A stretch of DNA of 64,000 bases from the NCBI GenBank assembly GCA_937949615.1, contig CALEDQ010000019.1, forward strand, positions 62,001 through 126,000, read 5' to 3'. The notes under the pieces were generated by a model that did no database searches, was not told the DNA's origin, and was given only the letters and a program-made list of their open reading frames with translations. A program made the translations under genes and the position numbers. Positions 8,798 to 17,423 of this stretch are shown here, piece by piece (the stretch's first letter is position 1; every line of letters starts with the position of its first letter). Source of the stretch: an uncultured bacterium (GTDB lineage Bacteria > Muiribacteriota > Ozemobacteria > Ozemobacterales > Ozemobacteraceae).

Positions 8798-10096
8798 TCA
8801 TTGCTTAAGGCTCTCAACCTCTTCGACCGGAACCATTTTATAAACCTGATCGTTCTCGCGTACCAGGCCCGAAAGTCTGACCCCGACCAGAGAACCTCTT
8901 GCCGCCTGCTGCACCGGTTTAAAGGCTTCTTCGATAGATTCAGCCTTCAGATTGATCACACCGGTTGCCGAACCCTGAAACATCAGCTCGTCACCGGCGG
9001 AAAAACCGGCGCCCTCAACTTTGATCTCGGCCACCATGACCTTTTTGAAAAAATTGGTCACCACTCCGACATGCACCTTGCGATGCGTGGCTTTTGAACC
9101 GTTGCCGCCGGTCCATTCGGTAATCTGACGACCAAAGAAAAAGCCATCAGAAAAGCCGCGGTGGAAAACCGCATCGAGACGCGCCATCAGTTCCTGCTTC
9201 AAACCAGCCAGCTGCTGTGCGAAATCTGCAGCCTCACGCTGCCCGTAATAAAAGTCGATAAACCGGCGATAACAGGCGGTAACTTCACTGACATATTCAG
9301 GGCTGCGGCCACGACCCTCGATTTTGAGGCTGTCGACACCGGCCGCGAGTATCTGATCGAGAAAAGGCAGAGTGCAGAGGTCTTTCGGGCTCATGACGTA
9401 GTCCTGCCCAAGCGTGAATTCTTTGCCATCACGAACGTCTTTTATCAGATATTCTCTGCGGCATGGCTGCCGGCATTCACCCCGGTTGGCCGAAGCATCG
9501 AAATGAAACTGTGACATGAAGCAACGACCGCTGACCGAAACGCACATGGCCCCATGCGCGAACACTTCGAGTTCAATTTTATCGGCATCGTCACCAAGAG
9601 CTTCTTGCAGACGGCGGCGTATCGATATGATCTCTTCAAGTGTACATTCTCTGGCGAGAACAAAACGCCTGATACCAAACTGGTGATAGAGAAACAGCAA
9701 CGAAGCCGAGTTGGCAACTGACATCTGGGTCGAGATGAAAGGCGCAATATGGTAGCGCAGCGCCAGTTCAAGAATGGCAAAATCCCAGCAGATCACCGCA
9801 TCGATCCCAGCTGCGGCGGCAGCCTTTACCAGAGTTTCGGCCAGGGGTATTTCACGATCGTAAATGATCGTATTCAGCGCAATGTAGGCCCTGGCACCGG
9901 CAGCATGGCAGACTTTCGCGATTTCGGGCAGATCTTCGACTGCAAAGTTTCTGGCGCTGGCACGCATATTCATCGAAACCACGCCAAAATAAACTGCATC
10001 GGCGCCGGCATCCAGTGCCGCCCGCAGGCTTGTCATATCGCCCGCAGGCGCCATCAGTTCTGGTTTATGTCTGTTGTCGTTAATTGATTTCTGCAT
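8798..10096 (-). CDS. trhP: U32 family protein, TrhP-like tRNA hydroxylation enzyme
   Basis: 432 residues. The N-terminal half is a U32 TIM-barrel (PELMAPAGDMTSLRAALDAG, DAVYFGV, STQMSVANS). The central part holds the conserved Cys set (GAMCVSVSGRCFMS, RGECRQPCRREY) with SLKIEGRGRS, and there is a U32 C-terminal beta domain. Family members once called collagenase-like peptidases include TrhP/YegQ, needed with prephenate-derived cofactors to make 5-hydroxyuridine at tRNA U34. TrhP/YegQ-type domain order and length fit well, while RlhA (23S rRNA) is a longer relative, so the tRNA role is the better guess. The ribosome site is weak. Confidence 0.8.
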   Translation of the reverse strand: MQKSINDNRHKPELMAPAGDMTSLRAALDAGADAVYFGVVSMNMRASARNFAVEDLPEIAKVCHAAGARAYIALNTIIYDREIPLAETLVKAAAAAGIDAVICWDFAILELALRYHIAPFISTQMSVANSASLLFLYHQFGIRRFVLARECTLEEIISIRRRLQEALGDDADKIELEVFAHGAMCVSVSGRCFMSQFHFDASANRGECRQPCRREYLIKDVRDGKEFTLGQDYVMSPKDLCTLPFLDQILAAGVDSLKIEGRGRSPEYVSEVTACYRRFIDFYYGQREAADFAQQLAGLKQELMARLDAVFHRGFSDGFFFGRQITEWTGGNGSKATHRKVHVGVVTNFFKKVMVAEIKVEGAGFSAGDELMFQGSATGVINLKAESIEEAFKPVQQAARGSLVGVRLSGLVRENDQVYKMVPVEEVESLKQ

Positions 10097-10216
10097 TGCT
10101 TAAAGACTATCACGACCTGCTGTTTTTTTCACCCCTCAGCTGAGGTTGGCTTTTTTTTGTTCTTCAGAGTATAATCTCTCGCAAAAGCTGTAAAAAATCA
10201 GCACTGGAGACGTGAA

Positions 10217-10531
10217 ATGATCCGAACAGAACTGCAGAAACAAGTGTCGGAACTGATTGTTCAGGCGCTTTCAGACGAAAGCGTTAATCTGGCCGAGCCG
10301 ATGAGCGACTTCGAAATTCAGGTATTTTCAGCCACTATCGACCGCCTGGTAAGTGACGAAACGCTTCCCGAAACTTCTGAGCTGGTTATCGAGCCACGTC
10401 GCATCATAACCATGCTGCAGACCAGAAAACTGCCGGAAGAAACCGTTCTGCAGGCCAGAAAAACTCTGCGCCGCTTTCGTGAAGTGATCATCAATCTTTC
10501 GTCAGAACCGGAAATAAGGATAGTTAACTGA
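10217..10531 (+). CDS. Small acidic protein of unknown function
   Basis: 104-residue soluble, helix-rich protein without recognised domain. GGAG precedes the ATG by about ten bases. Its stop is only two bases before the cyclase gene, so the two are almost certainly one operon and may work together. No Cys or catalytic-looking motif is seen. Confidence 0.7.
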   Translation: MIRTELQKQVSELIVQALSDESVNLAEPMSDFEIQVFSATIDRLVSDETLPETSELVIEPRRIITMLQTRKLPEETVLQARKTLRRFREVIINLSSEPEIRIVN

Positions 10532-10533
10532 TT

Positions 10534-11853
10534 ATGCCGCCCGCAGTCAGATCACAGAATCTGTCGATCATGATGACCGACATTCAGGGTTATTCTGCCG
10601 CTGTGGCAGAAGCCAGCCGTGAAGATGTCGTCAATCTTATCAGACGCCACAACCGGCTGATGCGGCCGGTCATCGAATTCTATCGCGGCACCATCGTCAA
10701 ATCGATCGGCGATGCTTTTCTCTGCACGTTTCCGAGTGCTACCGATGCGGTAATCTGCGCCATCATCATTCAACTGCTGCTGAAAGAATACAATCAGCGC
10801 ATGACCGAAAAAGCCAACAATCTCAACCTCAGGGTCGTCATCAACTCAGGCGACGTAACTCTTGAAGGCGGCGACATCTTCGGCAACGCCGTCAATATCA
10901 CGGCCCGCATGGAAGCCCTTGACTGCTTTCCGGGCGGTTCGATCGGCATCAGCGAGTCAACCAACCTGCTGATGGATCGCACCGAAATCGTCGCCGAAAA
11001 AATCGGGCCGAAACAGCTCAAAGGCGTACCCGAACCGGTTAACGTCTACAAGGTTCCCCTCGAAAAGCAGAAATTGAACAAACTGCCGGTGCAACTGCTG
11101 TCACTTGTCGAAAAAGTCATCAACGCCAAAGACCTCGATTCCGACTCGCACGACGCCAATGCAAAATTCAATGAATGGGCGCAGTCGATCGGTTCTTTTC
11201 TGACGCAGACCAACTGGGGCGACAACATCAACAAGGCCTCGAAACAGATTGGTGACAACTTCAACAAAGCCACGAAGCAGATCGGCAACCTGCAGAACTC
11301 ACTTGCGAAAACCTTCGGACAAAAAACCGTTCTCGAAAGAAAACAGAATTTCAACGACGCGGCGGTCAAATCAAGATTTAAAAGCGGCATCATCGATCTG
11401 GTAATCCTGCTGCTCATCTCTCTTTCGCTGCGCGGGCTCTGGTGGCCTGTACAGAGAATCGTCTACGGCCCGACGACGGTCAGCCAGTACAGCGACATAA
11501 AGACCAACCATTCAAACTGGGAAATGGAATTCGTCGACGGCAAATCTCACTATGTAAGGGGCCTTGGCGTCGCAGAATGGATCATCGAAAAGAATATCTA
11601 CTACCCGTTCATCCTCTGGTGGTTGTATTTCGCCCTGTTCTGGAAACTTAAGCAGGCAAGTCCGGGGCAGATTGCCTCGGGCAACGCCGTAGTTACCGAA
11701 GACGGCGAAACCAGTCTGCCAATACTTCTGGTATGCAAGCGCAGCGCCTTATACATACTTTCTACTCTAAGCATCGTCGGCAATCTGGCAATTTTCTTCG
11801 GCGAAAAGAAAACCCTGCATGACAAACTATGCTCGACCAGAGTAGTTGAATAA
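10534..11853 (+). CDS. Class III adenylate cyclase fused to RDD membrane domain
   Basis: N-terminal class III cyclase domain (residues about 10-170). It shows the two metal-binding Asp regions (MTDIQGYS; KSIGDAF), an adenine-type Lys (VKSIGD), the Asp of GGDIFGNAV, and the transition-state Asn/Arg pair in NAVNITARM. The catalytic set therefore appears complete and favours ATP. A linker rich in KQIGD/NFNKATKQ repeats (about 215-275) leads to a C-terminal RDD-like domain with about three membrane segments (FKSGIIDLVILLL; final DKLCSTRVV). Cyclases are usually joined to HAMP or CHASE sensors, so an RDD partner behind the catalytic domain is uncommon. The expected output is cAMP made at the membrane. 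Confidence 0.87.
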   Translation: MPPAVRSQNLSIMMTDIQGYSAAVAEASREDVVNLIRRHNRLMRPVIEFYRGTIVKSIGDAFLCTFPSATDAVICAIIIQLLLKEYNQRMTEKANNLNLRVVINSGDVTLEGGDIFGNAVNITARMEALDCFPGGSIGISESTNLLMDRTEIVAEKIGPKQLKGVPEPVNVYKVPLEKQKLNKLPVQLLSLVEKVINAKDLDSDSHDANAKFNEWAQSIGSFLTQTNWGDNINKASKQIGDNFNKATKQIGNLQNSLAKTFGQKTVLERKQNFNDAAVKSRFKSGIIDLVILLLISLSLRGLWWPVQRIVYGPTTVSQYSDIKTNHSNWEMEFVDGKSHYVRGLGVAEWIIEKNIYYPFILWWLYFALFWKLKQASPGQIASGNAVVTEDGETSLPILLVCKRSALYILSTLSIVGNLAIFFGEKKTLHDKLCSTRVVE

Positions 11854-11873
11854 CTGCATATTTTTTGTAACAC

Positions 11874-11920
11874 AAAACACATCAGGCAGTCTGTGACCGG
11901 CAGACTGCCTGATGTGTTTT
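11874..11920. terminator. Strong rho-independent terminator
   Basis: A 20-bp perfect stem (11874-11893 with 11901-11920) around a seven-base loop lies 20 bases after the cyclase stop codon. Its outer AAAACAC/GTGTTTT arms provide T-runs on both strands. Confidence 0.9.
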
Positions 11921-12197
11921 ACCGGCACAGTTGCACCTTGCCCGCATGCCCCTGTTAGCATATTTTCAAAGCAGGTTATATCGCTGTTCATAACTGACAG
12001 TTGAAGAACAAAACGGCGTTGTCATCGCCATACCTGCAATGACAGACTTTGCAAAAACTTTTTCGTTGCTGCCAGTGGCAGCAATTTTTCTTTTAGCCCG
12101 ATTGTGCCTGGTCAGCCACCCAGGGCAGATGACTTGACATAAGGGCACAAAAGTAGCAATCTGAAGCTTAACAACTCAAAAAAACGGAGATTACTTC
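11921..12197 (+). other. Intergenic stretch with a second orphan terminator hairpin
   Basis: No protein gene is supported. 12066-12073 pairs with 12077-12084 (TTGCTGCC AGT GGCAGCAA) and is followed by TTTTTC, a textbook plus-strand terminator. The cyclase transcript is already ended at 11920, so a short untranslated RNA between about 11930 and 12094 is possible. No clear promoter for it is visible. Behind it, a TTGACA at about 12134 may belong to the promoter of the 12198 gene, but no good -10 follows. Confidence 0.35.
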
Positions 12198-12938
12198 ATG
12201 TTCGCTTCGGGAAAAACCGGTCTTGTTATTGCTGTTCCGTTACTGATCGTCTTGATCATCATCATAACCGCAGGCGTTGCCAGAGCCCAGACCGCCAAAG
12301 CGCCCGAATCAGAAAAAATAAATGTTTTTGCTGTCGTTTCGAATGAAATCGAGACCGCCTGCCGTGAAGCTGCAACCACCCTGATGCAGGAAGAAGCGCT
12401 CGAATCGTTTCCGCTGCGTGGCTATCAGATTCACTGCACACTTTATATGACCCAGTATCCGGTCGGCAGCCTCGAAAAGGTCGCCTCGATCGTTGCTGAA
12501 ATCGCCAGCAATACCAAAGCTTTCGATATTCAGAGCACCGGCCTCGAAATTACCTCAGGCAGCTGGTTTTTTCTGAACCTTGACCGCAACCGCAATCTGC
12601 AGACTTTTTGTGATGCCGTCGTCGAAAAACTGGCGCCGCTGCGCTCACCTTCAGATTTCGTGCCCGAATGGGCCAAGGATAACCCGGCAAAGGTTGAATG
12701 TATCACCAAGTATGGCAGCCCGAACGTCTATGGCGAATTCAACCCGCATCTTACCCTGCTGGCAAAATCTGACGAAGCCAAGCTGAAAAGCTTTCTCGAA
12801 AGGCATTCCAACAGCAGTTTCGCCAAACCCGCGGCTGGCAGAATCGTCGCCATCGGTCTCGGCATTGCCGATCGCGATGGTCAGATCAAGGACCCGTTCA
12901 AGGTGATACCTCTGCAGCCGGCCGCCGACGAAAAATAA
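12198..12938 (+). CDS. Membrane-anchored/exported 2H phosphoesterase-like protein
   Basis: 246 residues. The N-terminal hydrophobic segment (about 9-28, ending ARAQ) is a signal peptide or anchor. The rest carries two H-x-T-L motifs about 110 residues apart (QIHCTLYMT and NPHLTLLAK), the hallmark of the 2H phosphoesterase superfamily (2'-5' RNA ligase, cyclic nucleotide phosphodiesterase, LigT). Both His/Thr pairs are intact, so it is probably active on a 2',3'-cyclic or similar phosphoester, here outside the cytoplasm. GGAG precedes the ATG. The protein family has mostly cytosolic members, so export is notable. The exact substrate is unknown. Confidence 0.75.
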   Translation: MFASGKTGLVIAVPLLIVLIIIITAGVARAQTAKAPESEKINVFAVVSNEIETACREAATTLMQEEALESFPLRGYQIHCTLYMTQYPVGSLEKVASIVAEIASNTKAFDIQSTGLEITSGSWFFLNLDRNRNLQTFCDAVVEKLAPLRSPSDFVPEWAKDNPAKVECITKYGSPNVYGEFNPHLTLLAKSDEAKLKSFLERHSNSSFAKPAAGRIVAIGLGIADRDGQIKDPFKVIPLQPAADEK

Positions 12939-12950
12939 CCCCCAGAAACC

Positions 12951-15900
12951 TCACGGCTCCGCCGTTTCAGGCTTGTCAACCGCCTGAATAACGGCGGAGT
13001 CTGTTTTATGCAGACGACCGGCTGCCAGTGACAAGGCCATTCTTGCGGTCAGCAGCTCGTTTTCATCTCTGACAAGCTGGGCTCTTACATTGAACAGAGC
13101 GGCTTGAGCGTCGAGAAGATCATTCACCGTGCCTTTACCCTGTTCGTAATTCAGAGTCTGAATGCGATAAGCTTCTTCTGCAAGTTCAAGGGCGCGGCGG
13201 CTGCGTTTTGAACGGGCAATGGCCGTTCTTGCCGCCGATATGCCGGTACGAATCTGTTCGGCAACACGCAATTCGGCTTCAGAAAGCAACTGTTTCGCCT
13301 TCGCTTCGGCCGCGAGAGCCTGGCGGCGCCGACCGGCAGCAGCACCGCCGTCAGTCAGCTGCCAGCTGAATTCGATGCCGACGAAGCCATTGTTCAGAGT
13401 TCTTCCCTCATCGTTACCAAAACTGTTACCGGCTGCCAGCAGATTCAATACCGGCTGCCGGCCGGTATCCGAAGCCTGAACCGCCCGCCCGGCCCCCGCA
13501 ACTTTCAAACGACCGGCGATCAGATCTGAACGCTGCTGCAACGCCAGCTGCAGCAGTTCGTCTTCTGTCAGATCGGTAATCACGGCATAAGTATCGATCC
13601 CTTCCGAAGCCACTTTTTCGGGTGGCTTCGCCAGGCCGCAGATACGGGCCAGACGGGCAAGATTGGCGACCAGACCGTGACGAACCGTTTCCTGCTGCGC
13701 CAGGGTTTCCTGCTCACGCACTTCAAGACGCAAAACATCGACATTGGCAACACGGCCAACTTCTTTCAATTTGCGCATACGAGCCAGGGCGGCGTTGACA
13801 TCCGCAATATTTCTTTCGACCGCTTCGGTGACTGCCTGCTGGCTTATCACCTCGAGAAATGCCGACAGCACGGCAAATATTGTTTCCTGCTCGATTCGGG
13901 CTTTCTGATGTTTTCTTGCATTTTTCTCAAAGCGGGCCGCGTCAAGGGCCGATCTTGCCCGGCCGGCATCCCAGAGCAGCTGGCGCAACTGCAGTTGTGT
14001 CTCACTGAGATTCTCATCAAAAAACTGTGGCGCGCCTGGAATTGCCCCGAGCACTCCCGGGCGCTTCTGATCCCAGTGGCGGGCGACCGCCCCCAGCCGC
14101 ACCGAGGGCTGCAGTGCTGCTGCAGCCTGTTTCATCTGCCCATCCGCGGCCTCGATCTCGGTTTCTGACATCAGCATGACGGGCGCTGAAGCCAGCGCGC
14201 TCTGCAGACATTCGTCGACGGTTATTCCCTCAGCCTGCGCTGTTGCAGAAAAAAGCAGGGCAATCAGAATCACAGTCGCAGTTTTGCCGACAGCCGTGAG
14301 CCGCAGCCCCGACCATCGATCGGCTAAACTCATGATCAGATCGTAAAGAACCGGAATCATTACCATGGTCATCACCGTTCCGACCAGCAGACCTGCCGAA
14401 GCAACCACTCCCAGCGGCGACATGCGTTCAAGGCCGACGGCCTGTTCGAGAATCAGCGGAATCAGACCGAGAATCGTCGACATCGTGGTTATGAGAATCG
14501 GCCTGAATCTGGTTCTGACGGCGTCTTCAAGTGCCTGACGACGTTCAAGCCCGTTTTTTACTGCGTTGTCGATAAAATCTATCAGAATGATCGCGTTGTT
14601 CACAATCGTTCCTCCAAGTAGAATTATGCCCATCATTGCCGGCATACACATTGGTTTATCGAAAACCAGCAGACCCCAGAGAGCACCGATAAGGGAAAGC
14701 GGAATGGTGACCATTACCAGAAACGGCCGCCACCAGTTTTCGAACAACAGATAAAGAACGATATACAGCATCATCAGCCCAAGACCGAGAACTTTGCCAA
14801 GCCGCTGCCCGGTTTCGGCAATGTCGGCCATCGTTCCTGACAGCTCGGCCCGATAGCCTTCGGGCAGTGGCGAACTGGCGAGAATTTCCGAGACATCTCC
14901 TGCAACCACAGACAATGGCCGGATCGAGTTAAGACCAGTAATATTGATTGTCTCGGAGAGATTTTCTCTGGTCACCAGAGTTGGCTGCAGAACCTGTTTT
15001 GATGTGCCAAGCGAACCCAGAAACAGTTCGCCCGCCGGGCCCGGAATCACCAGGTCGTCGACCCGTTTCTGCCAGCGACTGCCGGCTTCGCCCAGTTCAG
15101 CACGAATCGCAAGATCGACAAGCCCTTTCATTTTAAGTGCGCCGGGAATTCTGCCGGAGAATGTCAGACCGAGAAATTCGCCAAGTTCGACCGGCGTCAG
15201 CTGATAGCGCCCGGCAATGCTCAAATCAGGCGTAAAGTGGGTCTCGGGTTTGCTTCTGGCCCAGGTAAAACGCAGATCCTGCAGACCATCGATTCTGCGC
15301 AGTTTTGCATCGAGACTTTCAGCAAGCTGATAAAGGATATCAGGATCGCGACCGCTGATCATCACGTCAATCGGGGCACGAGTCGTCGCCATTGGCGTGG
15401 CACCGAACTCAGAAACCGAAAACGAAACCAGCTCCGGAATCTGATGCAGCCTGGCCCGCCAGTCACGCGTTATTTCCCAGATCGTCTGCGAGCGTCGATC
15501 TCTCGTGGTCAGGCGCACCTGTATATCAACCTGCTGCAGCAACTGCCCGCCGGCACCAAAACTTACCTGCCCTGGTTCAGAACCAGCTACTGTTGAAATA
15601 TTCAGCACATGCGGATTTTCGCCAATAATTTTTTCGATTTTTTCGATACTTTTCTCGACTTCAGCGACAGTCATCGACGGTGGCAGATCAGCTTTGACAA
15701 TGATCATGCCGGTATCCATCGGCGGCATCAGTTCGCGACCAATCAGAGGGAGCACCGTGCGTGCACTCAAAGCCAGAACGACAAATGAAACGATAAGCAG
15801 CGGCACCCGCGCCTTGAGAGCAAGATGCAACAGACTCAGATAGATATTGACCGACGCATCGAGCAGACGATTGATGATTGAAAAGAAAAAACCGGCCTTC

Positions 15901-17423
15901 TGATCATCTTCTGAACCTTCAAGCTTTTCGACTCTGACATGCATATCGATCAGCAGCTTCTTGAGAAGAATCGGAACAATCGTAACCGCTGCGAAGAAAG
16001 AACCGACAAGAGTCGCTGAAATGGTCATGGTCAGTGGGCGAAGCACCTGCTGAACGTAACCGCCGACAAACATGATCGGAATCATGACAACAACAGTGGT
16101 CAACATGCCGCCCCAGATCGAGAACACCACTTCTTCTGTACCGGCAACCACCTTTGCGAGGTCCGCTTCACCGTTTTCGAGGTGACGGTAAACGTTTTCG
16201 ACAACGACTATCGACGCGTCAACCACCATTCCGACCGCGATAATCAGACCAGAAAGCGTTACCATATTGAGTGTGAAAGGGGTGAAATAGAGAAAAGCGA
16301 AGGCCGAGAGAAACGACAGAGGAATCGAAACACCGACGACAACCGATGCCCGCAGGTTCTGCAGCAGCACGAAAACGATCAGCATCGTCAGCCAGACCGC
16401 CGAAAACAGAGAATTCTTCATGCCACTGACATTGACCGATATTATTGGTTCCTGATCGGTGGTAATGGCAAAATCGATCTCAGGGTAGCGTTTCTGCAGC
16501 TCGGGCAGGTATTTTTTTATACTGCCGATGCCATCGACGGCAAAGCCGTCTTCAGGCTTGAGAACGTTCAATGCTATGGCGGCAGAACCATTACCGTGAT
16601 AAATACTGCGCGGCGTCTTGATTCCAAGAGTAACCGACGCAACATCTGCAAGAGTGATGATTCCGCCATTCTGCACTCTGATCGGCAGGTCGGCAAGCTG
16701 CTCCGGAGTTCGTGCTTCGTAAAGTGTTTTTACCAGAGATTCACGCCCGCCATTTTCAAGATAACCGCCTGGCAGAGAAGTATTCTGGGCACCGATCGCC
16801 TTAAGTACCTGTGCCGGGGCAATTTTGAACTGACGCAGTTTTTCAAGGTCCATACGCACAAGTATTTCAGGTTCATTGGCACCAAAAACGTCGATTCTGC
16901 CGATGCCACGCAGCCGCAGCAGATCTTCCTTTATATCGTTTTCAGCGAGAATACGAATCGCTTTCAGATCGAGCGAAGATCCATGGGCAGGTTTCAGAGC
17001 CAGGGTAACGACCGGCCGGTTGGCGTCGGTTATGCGAAAAAACTGGGTTGGCTGAGTGCCGGGCGGAAAACTGCGGGTAACGCGATTAACCGCATTGATT
17101 ACGTCGGTCATGGCCTGCGACATGTCGGTACCGTAGTCAAACTGGGCATTTACCGACGAAACTTCGTCACGCGAGGTAGAAACGACTCTGACAATACCTT
17201 TGAGACCCTTCAGCTCACGGTCGACCAGAGTGGTGACGCGCCGGCTGACATCATCGGCCGAGGCACCGCGCACCACCGTCATGGCGACGACCTGCGGCGG
17301 CATGGTATCAGGAAAAAGGTCGACCGGCATGAAATTATAGGAAACGATGCCGATGGCGCCGATCAGCAGCCAGAATGCGATCGACCATGCCGGTTTCTTT
17401 ATTACCGCATTAATGATGTTCAT
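12951..17423 (-). CDS. RND efflux permease fused to TolC-like outer-membrane factor
   Basis: Single frame of 1490 residues. Residues 1-1040 are a full RND permease: TM1 KKPAWSIAFW, pore and docking domains, TM4 GMVVDASIVVVEN keeping one of the paired Asp, and TM10 NNAIILIDF with Asn at the AcrB Lys940 position. At about 1045-1064 lies a hydrophobic stretch ending SATAQA, which looks like an internal signal peptide. Residues 1065-1490 are a TolC/OprM-type outer-membrane factor (VDECLQSAL start, helical hairpin repeats, NYEQGKGTVNDLLDAQ). It is inferred to be made as one chain, inserted by the RND part and possibly cut by signal peptidase to release the channel. It overlaps the adaptor gene by four bases. 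Fused CzcA/TolC proteins are known in Bacteroidetes. The drug or metal substrate is unknown. Confidence 0.92.
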   Translation of the reverse strand: MNIINAVIKKPAWSIAFWLLIGAIGIVSYNFMPVDLFPDTMPPQVVAMTVVRGASADDVSRRVTTLVDRELKGLKGIVRVVSTSRDEVSSVNAQFDYGTDMSQAMTDVINAVNRVTRSFPPGTQPTQFFRITDANRPVVTLALKPAHGSSLDLKAIRILAENDIKEDLLRLRGIGRIDVFGANEPEILVRMDLEKLRQFKIAPAQVLKAIGAQNTSLPGGYLENGGRESLVKTLYEARTPEQLADLPIRVQNGGIITLADVASVTLGIKTPRSIYHGNGSAAIALNVLKPEDGFAVDGIGSIKKYLPELQKRYPEIDFAITTDQEPIISVNVSGMKNSLFSAVWLTMLIVFVLLQNLRASVVVGVSIPLSFLSAFAFLYFTPFTLNMVTLSGLIIAVGMVVDASIVVVENVYRHLENGEADLAKVVAGTEEVVFSIWGGMLTTVVVMIPIMFVGGYVQQVLRPLTMTISATLVGSFFAAVTIVPILLKKLLIDMHVRVEKLEGSEDDQKAGFFFSIINRLLDASVNIYLSLLHLALKARVPLLIVSFVVLALSARTVLPLIGRELMPPMDTGMIIVKADLPPSMTVAEVEKSIEKIEKIIGENPHVLNISTVAGSEPGQVSFGAGGQLLQQVDIQVRLTTRDRRSQTIWEITRDWRARLHQIPELVSFSVSEFGATPMATTRAPIDVMISGRDPDILYQLAESLDAKLRRIDGLQDLRFTWARSKPETHFTPDLSIAGRYQLTPVELGEFLGLTFSGRIPGALKMKGLVDLAIRAELGEAGSRWQKRVDDLVIPGPAGELFLGSLGTSKQVLQPTLVTRENLSETINITGLNSIRPLSVVAGDVSEILASSPLPEGYRAELSGTMADIAETGQRLGKVLGLGLMMLYIVLYLLFENWWRPFLVMVTIPLSLIGALWGLLVFDKPMCMPAMMGIILLGGTIVNNAIILIDFIDNAVKNGLERRQALEDAVRTRFRPILITTMSTILGLIPLILEQAVGLERMSPLGVVASAGLLVGTVMTMVMIPVLYDLIMSLADRWSGLRLTAVGKTATVILIALLFSATAQAEGITVDECLQSALASAPVMLMSETEIEAADGQMKQAAAALQPSVRLGAVARHWDQKRPGVLGAIPGAPQFFDENLSETQLQLRQLLWDAGRARSALDAARFEKNARKHQKARIEQETIFAVLSAFLEVISQQAVTEAVERNIADVNAALARMRKLKEVGRVANVDVLRLEVREQETLAQQETVRHGLVANLARLARICGLAKPPEKVASEGIDTYAVITDLTEDELLQLALQQRSDLIAGRLKVAGAGRAVQASDTGRQPVLNLLAAGNSFGNDEGRTLNNGFVGIEFSWQLTDGGAAAGRRRQALAAEAKAKQLLSEAELRVAEQIRTGISAARTAIARSKRSRRALELAEEAYRIQTLNYEQGKGTVNDLLDAQAALFNVRAQLVRDENELLTARMALSLAAGRLHKTDSAVIQAVDKPETAEP

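Noticed and set aside
11966..12148. 60-codon minus-strand frame between the cyclase and 2H genes
   Set aside because: No ribosome site, no motif, and it crosses the terminator hairpin.
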